Part shown: one piece after another, positions 57,744 to 64,000 of the stretch | Position numbering within the stretch: position 1 is the first letter of the stretch | Layout: each line of letters begins with the position of its first letter | Assembly: GCA_965262425.1 (NCBI GenBank) | Contig: OZ253536.1 | Coordinates: 1,302,001-1,366,000, forward strand | Direction of reading: 5' to 3' | Length of the DNA stretch: 64,000 nucleotides | Origin: CAZOZZ01 sp965262425 | Lineage (GTDB): Bacteria > Acidobacteriota > Terriglobia > 20CM-2-55-15 | Program-made: the position numbers and the translations under genes | The notes under the pieces: generated by a model | The model's input: the letters and a program-made list of their open reading frames with translations, nothing else | Databases searched by the model: none | Told to the model about the DNA's origin: nothing

Positions 57744-59444
57744 ATGACCGACAAGCCAAACCCCAACCAGGTCGCCCTTTCCGATCGAGAAACAGACCGA
57801 TCGGAGCAGGGGCTTCCGTTCCCGAGCGACCTCCCACTCCGTCGTGACCTCGAGAGCGCGCTACGCCAGAGCGAAGAACGCTACCAGGCGCTCGCCAAAG
57901 CTTCGCCGGTCGGAATCTTTCAGAACGACCCGGAAGGTGAGGCCACTTACATCAACGAAAAAGGCCTGGAAATGCTGGGTTTGACACTCGAACAGGCTTT
58001 GGGGACGGGCTGGACGAGGGCACTCCATCCCGACGACTACCAACGGGTCGAAGCAGAGTGGATGGGGGCTGTGACCCGAGGCGTACCCTTCAAATCAGAA
58101 TACCGTCTCTGCCGGACGGACGGTAGCATGATCTGGGTTCAGGGCGAAGCAGCACGAACCTTCTCAAACGACGGCACTGTCGCGGGATACATCGGCACGC
58201 TGACCGACGTCACGGAAAGAAAAGAGGCCGAGCTTGGCCTCGAAGAGGGGGCACAGCGGTTCGACTCGCTGGCATCGGTCGCCACGGTCGGCATCCTCCG
58301 AGCCGACACGAGAAGGCTGTTCACCTACATGAACCCGAAGTGGGCCGAGTTGTCCGGGCTCACACCGAAACAAGCGCGTGGAACGGGTTGGTTGAGATCC
58401 TTCCACCCGGAGGATCGCCGTCGTGTGTTCGCCGAATGGGAACAGGCACTGGTCGAGGATAAGCCCTGCATGTCGGAGTTTCGATTTCGGCGTCCTGACG
58501 GCAGTACTGTGTGGCTGCTGGGTCAGGCCGCGCCCGAGCGATCTCATGGTCGTGTCATTGGTTACCTCGGGACCATCACGGACATCACGGATCTCAAGCT
58601 CGCCGAAGAGGCCCTGCGGAAAGCGCATGCCGAAGTCGAGTCCAATGAAGGAAAGTTCCGAGCGCTACTTCAGTCGGCGCCCGACGGGGTCCTGGTTTTT
58701 GACAGCCAGGGCAATATTTCGCTGGTCAACGCCGCTGCGGTGGACATGTTTGGTTACGAGCAGGAGATCCTGATCGGTAAGTCGGCTGACGACGTGCTCG
58801 AACATGCCGACTCCGTAAGGGACGGCGAGGTTCTGGGCAGGTTGCTCGAGCAAGAAGGAGCGGGGATGGGCTTCCGGGGCCGCCGTCGGGACGGTCAGGG
58901 CTTCCCTGTCGAGATCAACATTAGAACGATACAGTTCGGCACAGAAACGATCCACATCGCGATGGTGCGGGATCTGACCGAACGTCTCAAGGAAATCGAA
59001 GCACGATTGCAACTGGCCGCGCTGATCGACGCTTCTGAAGACGCCATCATCAATGCCGACCTCGACGGGACCATCACAGGTTGGAGCAAGGGAGCCGAAA
59101 GAATCTTCGGCTACCGGGAATCCGAGATCCTGGGACACCCCTCGCTGGAGTTGATCCCGGAGGAGTTTCGGCATCAACGAAACGACGTCGGTGAACGAAT
59201 CCGTCGGGGCGAGCGAGTCACGTTGCCGGAGTCCGTCCGTATCCGAAAAGACGGACGGCGCATCGACGTTTCGTCATCGTTCTCTCCTGTTCGGAACAAG
59301 TATGGCGAGATCACGGGGTCACAGCAATCTCGCGCGATATCACCGAACAGAAGTTGTTGGAACGGCAGTTCCAGGAAGCACAGAAAATGGAGGCGGTCGG
59401 AAGGCTCGCCGGCGGCATCGCGCACGACTTCAACAATCTGCTGA
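57744..59444 (+). CDS. Multi-PAS sensor kinase, N-terminal part (frame broken near 59314)
   Basis: About 560 residues from ATG 57744 (a TTG-opened frame starts at 57654). Four PAS domains are seen: about 35-165 (RYQALAKASPVGIFQNDPEG), 166-290 (RFDSLASVATVGILRAD), 300-420 (FRALLQSAPDGVLVFDSQG) and 425-540 (LIDASEDAIINADLDGTITG), with PAC segments YIGTLTDVTERKEAEL and YLGTITDITDLKLAEE. After NKYGEITG the frame is lost. Adding one G to GGGG at 59314-59317 continues as VTAISRDITEQKLLERQFQ into the kinase frame below. The two frames were one hybrid kinase of about 915 residues. Confidence 0.8.
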   Translation: MTDKPNPNQVALSDRETDRSEQGLPFPSDLPLRRDLESALRQSEERYQALAKASPVGIFQNDPEGEATYINEKGLEMLGLTLEQALGTGWTRALHPDDYQRVEAEWMGAVTRGVPFKSEYRLCRTDGSMIWVQGEAARTFSNDGTVAGYIGTLTDVTERKEAELGLEEGAQRFDSLASVATVGILRADTRRLFTYMNPKWAELSGLTPKQARGTGWLRSFHPEDRRRVFAEWEQALVEDKPCMSEFRFRRPDGSTVWLLGQAAPERSHGRVIGYLGTITDITDLKLAEEALRKAHAEVESNEGKFRALLQSAPDGVLVFDSQGNISLVNAAAVDMFGYEQEILIGKSADDVLEHADSVRDGEVLGRLLEQEGAGMGFRGRRRDGQGFPVEINIRTIQFGTETIHIAMVRDLTERLKEIEARLQLAALIDASEDAIINADLDGTITGWSKGAERIFGYRESEILGHPSLELIPEEFRHQRNDVGERIRRGERVTLPESVRIRKDGRRIDVSSSFSPVRNKYGEITGSQQSRAISPNRSCWNGSSRKHRKWRRSEGSPAASRTTSTIC

Positions 59445-60496
59445 CAATCGTCACCGGCTACAGCGCGCTGCTGAGGGAAGGGATGTCGAGCAACCATCCA
59501 TCGCTCCCACGAGTCCAGGCGATCGGCCGGGCCGCTGAACGTGCCGCGCAGCTGACTCGCGGGCTGCTCGCTTTCGGACGCAAACAGTCGGTGGAACCGA
59601 GAGTCCTGAACCTGAACAATGTCCTGGACGACATGGACAAGATGGTCCGAAGCCTGATCGGCGAGGACGTGGAACTGCGGACTGTCCTTGAAGACGATTT
59701 GGACAATATCGAAATCGACCCGGCAAAACTCGAACAGGTTGTGATCAACCTGGCTACGAATGCTCGTGATGCGATGCCCTCCGGCGGTCGGCTGACGCTG
59801 GAAACGTCCAACGTCGTCCTGAAAGAAATAGATCAGGATCGCCGTACGCCCACCCCGCCAGGTTCCTACGTCCTGTTTAGCGTCATAGATACCGGCGTCG
59901 GCATGGACGAAGAGATCCAATCCCATGTATTCGAGCCGTTCTTCACGACGAAGGAACGAGGCAAGGGCACGGGCCTGGGCCTTTCGACGGTCTACGGAAC
60001 GATTCGGCAAAGCGGTGGAACGATCTGGGTGTCCAGCGAACCTGGCCAGGGAACGGCATTCAAGGTCTATTTACCTGCCGTCGACAAGCCGGTCACTACC
60101 ATTGAGGAGATACCGATGCAGCGGATCGTCGGGGTCGATGCGACGATCCTCCTCGTCGAAGACGATCTTGCCCTCCGAACGCTCGCCGCCGAGATCCTCA
60201 GAAACAAGGGCTACACGGTGATTGCAGCCGGTGGCCCCACCGAAGCGGTGGCCCAACTGGAAGCATCGGATCCGGACCTGATACTGACCGACGTCATCAT
60301 GCCGGAGGCCAGCGGCCCGGAATTGATCGATGAGATTCGACAGTCCCGCCCTGACATCAAGGTTCTGTATATGTCCGGCTACACGAGCGACGCGCTGGAG
60401 GGCCGCAAGTCTATCAAAAGCGAAGACATGCTTCAAAAGCCGTTCACCCCTTCACAGTTGCTGCAGAAGGTTGTCGATAAGTTGACAACCGAATAG
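59354..60496 (+). CDS. Histidine kinase core plus receiver domain of the same hybrid kinase
   Basis: A 380-residue frame: the phosphoacceptor GRLAGGIAHDFNNLLTIVTG, the ATPase motifs VVINLATNARDAMP, VIDTGVGMDEEI, FTTKERGKGTGLGLSTVYG, then a receiver domain with ILLVEDDLAL, phospho-Asp in LILTDVIMPEASG and Lys in DMLQKPFTPSQL. The upstream PAS region is one base out of frame. If the break is real, the kinase part could start at TTG 59354 but would lack its sensors and a ribosome-binding site. Confidence 0.82.
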   Translation: MLERQFQEAQKMEAVGRLAGGIAHDFNNLLTIVTGYSALLREGMSSNHPSLPRVQAIGRAAERAAQLTRGLLAFGRKQSVEPRVLNLNNVLDDMDKMVRSLIGEDVELRTVLEDDLDNIEIDPAKLEQVVINLATNARDAMPSGGRLTLETSNVVLKEIDQDRRTPTPPGSYVLFSVIDTGVGMDEEIQSHVFEPFFTTKERGKGTGLGLSTVYGTIRQSGGTIWVSSEPGQGTAFKVYLPAVDKPVTTIEEIPMQRIVGVDATILLVEDDLALRTLAAEILRNKGYTVIAAGGPTEAVAQLEASDPDLILTDVIMPEASGPELIDEIRQSRPDIKVLYMSGYTSDALEGRKSIKSEDMLQKPFTPSQLLQKVVDKLTTE

Positions 60497-60649
60497 ACGA
60501 GGACCGCTTCCAGACGAAAGGCGCTCAGCGTGCGATTTCTATCTCGGAGATGAGAGATGGAATAGATCTACAACATGTGCACGGAAGCCTGGTTCCAGGT
60601 GGATTCACCCCGAAGACGCGAAGTTCACTCAGGGAGGGAAGATCCGCTC

Positions 60650-61243
60650 CTAACTGGACGTTCCGACGGCTTCCTCTTTACTCACCGGGATCACATTGTC
60701 GTCCTTGAAAGGGCTGACCCCGCGTTCCGCGAATGTGGGGTTTGAGGTGTTCGCGCAATCGTAATGGTCCCACCTCTGGGTGTGGTCGAAGATGAAAACG
60801 TCGTCGAAGATCATGAAGCAGATGGGCAGAATCAATGTCTTGCGTGCATTCCGGACATTCAACACCGGATGGAAGCCTTCTTTGGTCAGGACGCTCCATT
60901 TGATGCGGTCCTCATCGCTGAAAGGGATCAGGTGGTCGTTTAGAACGTCCCGGAAGAACCGCAGTTTGAAACCCTCGTGGAGATGGTTGGCGGCGATGAC
61001 CATATCTTCGCCCTGATGAAAGATGACGACCTGGCTTCTGGCCTGGTGAGACCAGATCTGGAAGGCCGAGAGCAGGAAGGCCGCTACGGCAGCCAGAGCC
61101 AGCCCGATGAGCAGGGCGCGTATGGCGTCGGTGCCGGAGGAGAACCTCAATCCGATGCCGACCAGAACCGCTGTCGACAGGATCAGGGTGAGGATGCTGC
61201 CCCAGCGCACCCGGTTGATCTCGTTTCGTCCTAACACGAGCAT
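60650..61243 (-). CDS. Membrane protein with two helices and a cytosolic tail, unknown function
   Basis: About 197 residues from ATG 61243, which follows AGGAGG at a workable distance. Two adjacent transmembrane helices (GSILTLILSTAVLVGIGLRF and ALLIGLALAAVAAFLLSAFQ) are followed by about 130 residues with no recognised domain (SQVVIFHQGEDMVIAANHLH ... FHPVLNVRNA). The architecture resembles PH-like or DUF-type bacterial membrane proteins. The frame to 61306 adds 21 residues without support. The TAG stop falls in CTCCTA. Confidence 0.6.
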   Translation of the reverse strand: MLVLGRNEINRVRWGSILTLILSTAVLVGIGLRFSSGTDAIRALLIGLALAAVAAFLLSAFQIWSHQARSQVVIFHQGEDMVIAANHLHEGFKLRFFRDVLNDHLIPFSDEDRIKWSVLTKEGFHPVLNVRNARKTLILPICFMIFDDVFIFDHTQRWDHYDCANTSNPTFAERGVSPFKDDNVIPVSKEEAVGTSS

Positions 61244-61354
61244 GAATCGAAAACCTCCTGGCAGTGGTCTGTTTCGATCTGGATTCGAGGGACGTGCCAC
61301 CGCCAAAACATGTCATTATACCGGGAATCCAGCAGCTTGTGGAGGAACTCTCGG

Positions 61355-61470
61355 GGGTCGCGCGCAGGGGGCTTCGGGCCACAGGCTTTGTCATTCGTCG
61401 GTCACGAGGACTATGCATCGTTCCGCTCCTCATTTCGCGCCTGAGACCCGAGTACCCCTGCGCGCGACCC
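61355..61470. repeat. Palindromic repeat, family H
   Basis: GGGTCGCGCGCAGGGG (61355-61370) and its exact complement CCCCTGCGCGCGACCC (61455-61470) enclose 84 bp. Only one copy is in the window. It lies in the gap between a membrane protein gene and dapD; the rest of that 297-bp gap shows no gene. Confidence 0.6.
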
Positions 61471-61540
61471 TACAGACTTCCGCCACGGGCTGCTAGACTT
61501 CCTCTCAGGTCGTCACACCGACAGGTGAAGAAAAACGGCT

Positions 61541-62362
61541 CTAACGAAGGACGTCTTCAAGGAGGGTGGAGGCATCCGTCTTCTCGTCTCGATACTTTAC
61601 GATGACGGGGGCATACAACGACAGTTTGTGTTCGCCGGCGAACGAACCCCTTGCAGGCCTGGAGCCGGGTACCACAACCGCTCCCGGCGGCACGGTGAGT
61701 GGCGTGTCGCCGGAACGGCGATACGTTGTCTCACGGACGGTGTCATAAACCGCCACGGCTCCGGTCAGAAGGACGCCCGGAGCAAGAACGGCGCGCTCGG
61801 AAACTATGACGCCCTCGTAGACCCCGCAGTTTCCCCCGACGAAAACATCGTCTTCGACGATTACCGGAACAGCACCGGGAGGTTCGAGGACGCCCCCGAT
61901 CTGCGCGGCGGCGGAAAGATGCACGCGTTTTCCAACCTGTGCGCAGGATCCAACCAGCGCGTGCGAATCGATCATCGTACCGTCGTCGACCCAGGCTCCG
62001 ATGTTGATGAACATCGGGGGCATGCAGATCACGTTCCGGCCGACATAGGCACCGTCTCGGATGCTGGATCCACCCGGAACGACGCGAAGGTTGACGCTGG
62101 CCTTCTGGCGCAACGGTAGGGTGTCCTTGTCACAGAAGTAGAACTCGTCCGATAGCGGGCGATCCTCGCTCAGGCCAAGGCGGAACGCCAGCAGAATGCC
62201 CTGCTTGACCCACAAATTGGCTCGCCAGACGCCGTCGATCCGCTCGGCCGCCCGATACTCCCCGCGGTTCAGGCCGTCCCGGAACGCGCGAACTAATTCC
62301 AGGCCCTCAGGCCGCGCTTCCTCAACCGGAAGCTCGAGCAAACGCACGATCTCACTCTGCAT
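61541..62362 (-). CDS. dapD: 2,3,4,5-Tetrahydropyridine-2,6-dicarboxylate N-succinyltransferase
   Basis: A 273-residue left-handed beta-helix acyltransferase of lysine and diaminopimelate synthesis. It has the N-terminal helical region, VVPGGSSIRDGAYVGRNVIC, MFINIGAWVDDGTMIDSHAL, GVLEPPGAVPVIVEDDVFVG and the typical ending SLYAPVIVKYRD. The hexapeptide repeats lie at about 100-230. The start at 62362 (MQSEIVRLLE) fits the family better than 62443, which runs into dapA. It is one base from dapA, so they form an operon. Confidence 0.94.
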   Translation of the reverse strand: MQSEIVRLLELPVEEARPEGLELVRAFRDGLNRGEYRAAERIDGVWRANLWVKQGILLAFRLGLSEDRPLSDEFYFCDKDTLPLRQKASVNLRVVPGGSSIRDGAYVGRNVICMPPMFINIGAWVDDGTMIDSHALVGSCAQVGKRVHLSAAAQIGGVLEPPGAVPVIVEDDVFVGGNCGVYEGVIVSERAVLAPGVLLTGAVAVYDTVRETTYRRSGDTPLTVPPGAVVVPGSRPARGSFAGEHKLSLYAPVIVKYRDEKTDASTLLEDVLR

Positions 62363-62363
62363 T

Positions 62364-63272
62364 TCAGTGCCCGATCCCGGCCGGCTCAAGGAGGCCCAGA
62401 TCCTCGGCAATCGCCCGCAGCTTCTCGCGGTTATCAGAAGCAATGGGAACCAGGGGCAGGCGGTATCGTTCTTCGAGGAGTCCCATCATCGCCAGGACGG
62501 CCTTAACGGGAATAGGGTTGGTCTCGATGAAATTGGCATTCATCAGGGGCAGGATCCGATAGTTCAGTTCCCTGGCCCGATCGAAACGTCCGTCGAGCGC
62601 CGCGTCGACCATCTCGCGCATCATCGCCGGAACCTCGTTGGCCACAACCGACACGACACCGTCGCCGCCGAGCGCGATGATCGCCAAAGCGGTCGAGTCG
62701 TCGCCGGAAAGCACACGTAAGCCTTCGGGACGGTTCCGGATGATCTCCATCACCTGGTTCAGATCTCCCGAAGCCTCCTTGACGGCGACAATCCCCGGTA
62801 CTTCCGCCAGTCGGAGCATGGTCGACGCCAGAATGTTACTGCCGGTCCGGCTTGGAACGTTATAGACGAACACCGGAATGTCGTCGCATTCAGCGATAGC
62901 CTTAAAGTGTTCGAAGAAACCCGATTGCGTCGGTTTGTTGTAGTAGGGACCAACCGACAGGACTCCGTCGGCTCCCAGGTCTTTCGCACGTTTGGCAAGC
63001 CTTACCGCGCGATCGGTGGAATTGTTGCCCGCCCCGACGACCACCGGAAGGCGACCATCCGCGCGCTCTACGACGAGACTGACAACCCTTTCCCACTCGT
63101 CGGTCTCGAGGGTCGCGCCTTCTCCGGTAGTCCCACAGGGCAGGATCATTTCGATGCCGCCCTCGATCTGGAAGTCGACCAGGCGGACAAGGGCCTTCTC
63201 ATCGATCGCGCCGTCGGGTCCAAAGGGCGTGACGACTGCTGTTCCCGTACCCTGAAATCTTTGCTTCGCCAT
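62364..63272 (-). CDS. dapA: 4-Hydroxy-tetrahydrodipicolinate synthase
   Basis: A 302-residue TIM-barrel enzyme that condenses pyruvate with aspartate semialdehyde. GTGTAVVTPFGPDGAID is at the N terminus, MILPCGTTGEGATL near residue 40, the YNVPSRTG motif with the proton-relay Tyr near 135, and the Schiff-base Lys in GIVAVKEASGD near 163. The start at 63272 has GGAG seven bases upstream. It is the first gene of dapA-dapD. Confidence 0.94.
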   Translation of the reverse strand: MAKQRFQGTGTAVVTPFGPDGAIDEKALVRLVDFQIEGGIEMILPCGTTGEGATLETDEWERVVSLVVERADGRLPVVVGAGNNSTDRAVRLAKRAKDLGADGVLSVGPYYNKPTQSGFFEHFKAIAECDDIPVFVYNVPSRTGSNILASTMLRLAEVPGIVAVKEASGDLNQVMEIIRNRPEGLRVLSGDDSTALAIIALGGDGVVSVVANEVPAMMREMVDAALDGRFDRARELNYRILPLMNANFIETNPIPVKAVLAMMGLLEERYRLPLVPIASDNREKLRAIAEDLGLLEPAGIGH

Positions 63273-63700
63273 TGTCATCTCCGGTCTGAACAACATTAGT
63301 CGACGGGCGAGCCTCTCGTAAAGGACAATCCCGTCCAACAGGTCCTGCCTGGCGATCGTTTCGTTTTGCCGTGTGGGCGTCCAGAATCGAGCCCAACGAG
63401 GATCGTCTTCCCGAGGTTCCCCGGCTACGGGACGTCGAACCCCATTGTTGAGCCGAGTTCACGAACTTTACTAATATGTCCTGTAATGTCTTGAATTTGC
63501 CCGAGAAGCTAATGCATCGGATCACCCGTGCCGATTCATTAGTTGTAGTCAGTCGCCCGTCACGGTGGTGGGCCGTTGCAAGAGACTCAAGGACGCCAGC
63601 CGACGGGACTTCACGGAGGATGAGACATTTGACCGGCTGGAGCCGGCAACGATCTTATCTCCTGAGTCAAACATTTTCACACTAGGACAGGACTAGACAC
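63273..63700. other. Intergenic region, no gene recognised
   Basis: The 428 bp between dapA and the CheY-like gene hold short frames on both strands, none with family resemblance or a good ribosome-binding site. Promoters for dapA (minus) and the receiver gene (plus) must lie here. I see no structured RNA that I can name. Confidence 0.4.
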
Positions 63701-64000
63701 ATGCATATTCTCATCGTCGACGACAGCAAGGTGATGCGCGCCATCATCATGCGCACGCTGCGCCAAGCAGGTTTCGAGGGTCATACATTCGACCAAGCGG
63801 ATAGCGGAGAGGCTGCGCTGGAAAGGATGGATGCGTCCTCCCACGATATGGTTTTCACCGACTGGAACATGCCCGGGATGGACGGAATCGATCTCATCAG
63901 GAGTGTCCGCGAGCGAGGTTTGGACATTCCGTTCGTGTTGATCACTTCGGAAGCGACCGAGGAAATGCACGCTCTCGCCTACCGGGAGGGAGTCGCGGGA
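63701..64000 (+). CDS. Response regulator receiver (CheY-like), cut by window end
   Basis: The first 100 residues of a REC domain: acidic pair in ILIVDDSKVMRAIIMRTL, phosphoacceptor in MVFTDWNMPGMDGIDLI (Asp near residue 54), Thr/Ser in VLITSEATEEM. It resembles stand-alone CheY proteins of chemotaxis or type IV pilus systems. The remaining part, including the conserved Lys, lies beyond the window, so a fused output domain cannot be excluded. Confidence 0.88.
   Translation, partial: MHILIVDDSKVMRAIIMRTLRQAGFEGHTFDQADSGEAALERMDASSHDMVFTDWNMPGMDGIDLIRSVRERGLDIPFVLITSEATEEMHALAYREGVAG

Noticed and set aside
1..64000. CRISPR arrays, rRNA genes, plasmid or prophage genes
   Set aside because: I looked for regularly spaced direct repeats, rRNA core sequences, integrases and capsid or tail genes and saw none.

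Overview
The window looks like a chromosomal segment of a GC-rich, Gram-negative, aerobic bacterium. Several genes encode lipoproteins or outer-membrane barrels. The long BNR/sortilin-like protein at 13.0-16.6 kb carries C-terminal repeats (FPHFADGGGW..., AEAGVPALP...) that I associate from memory with Acidobacteriota. I infer an acidobacterium; no rRNA or ribosomal gene is present to confirm it.

Layout. 0-10 kb: edge of an IS transposase, an SH3 lipoprotein, the xseB-ispA-tlyA-nadK housekeeping operon, an isopropylmalate/homocitrate-synthase-like enzyme, xdhB and xdhC homologues, a cobalamin adenosyltransferase and a small barrel protein. 10-24.5 kb: an RRM protein, YjbQ, an exported kinase-fold protein, the BNR protein, a beta-lactamase-fold hydrolase, tRNA-Val(UAC), a sensor kinase, a B12-binding radical SAM enzyme, an ABC ATPase split by a 317-bp mobile element, and a P1 peptidase. 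24.5-35.7 kb: a DUF481 protein, a two-part Na+/solute symporter, two metallo-beta-lactamase-fold proteins, a STAS/PP2C partner-switching pair whose STAS gene is split by an IS256-family element, and phenylalanine hydroxylase preceded by a Phe/Tyr-rich leader peptide and terminator. 35.9-49.3 kb: an Abhydrolase_10 protein, a beta-propeller, then a catabolic island with TetR and XRE-shikimate-kinase regulators, two aldehyde dehydrogenases, an enoyl-CoA hydratase, two diiron proteins, a thioredoxin-like ferredoxin, a NuoF-like flavoprotein and a crotonase. 49.3-64 kb: HupE-like protein, lutABC, an eroded patch (NYN, REC and DUF3592 remnants), a metallophosphatase, a multi-PAS hybrid kinase, dapA-dapD and the start of a response regulator.

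How it works together. The catabolic island resembles the aerobic CoA-thioester hybrid pathways (phenylacetyl-CoA and benzoyl-CoA epoxidation) in enzyme types and regulator class. However, both diiron proteins keep a full metal-ligand set, and the reductase is NuoE/NuoF-like instead of PaaE/BoxA-like. This is my best candidate for an undescribed system. The second is the transcription attenuator ahead of phenylalanine hydroxylase, where leader peptide, antiterminator and terminator can all be read directly.

The window is also dense in short non-coding repeats. At least seven kinds of inverted-repeat elements are visible, several with clear target duplications and several forming the stop codon of the neighbouring gene. 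Four reading-frame breaks can each be repaired by adding one G to a short G run, which looks more like a consensus error than gene decay.
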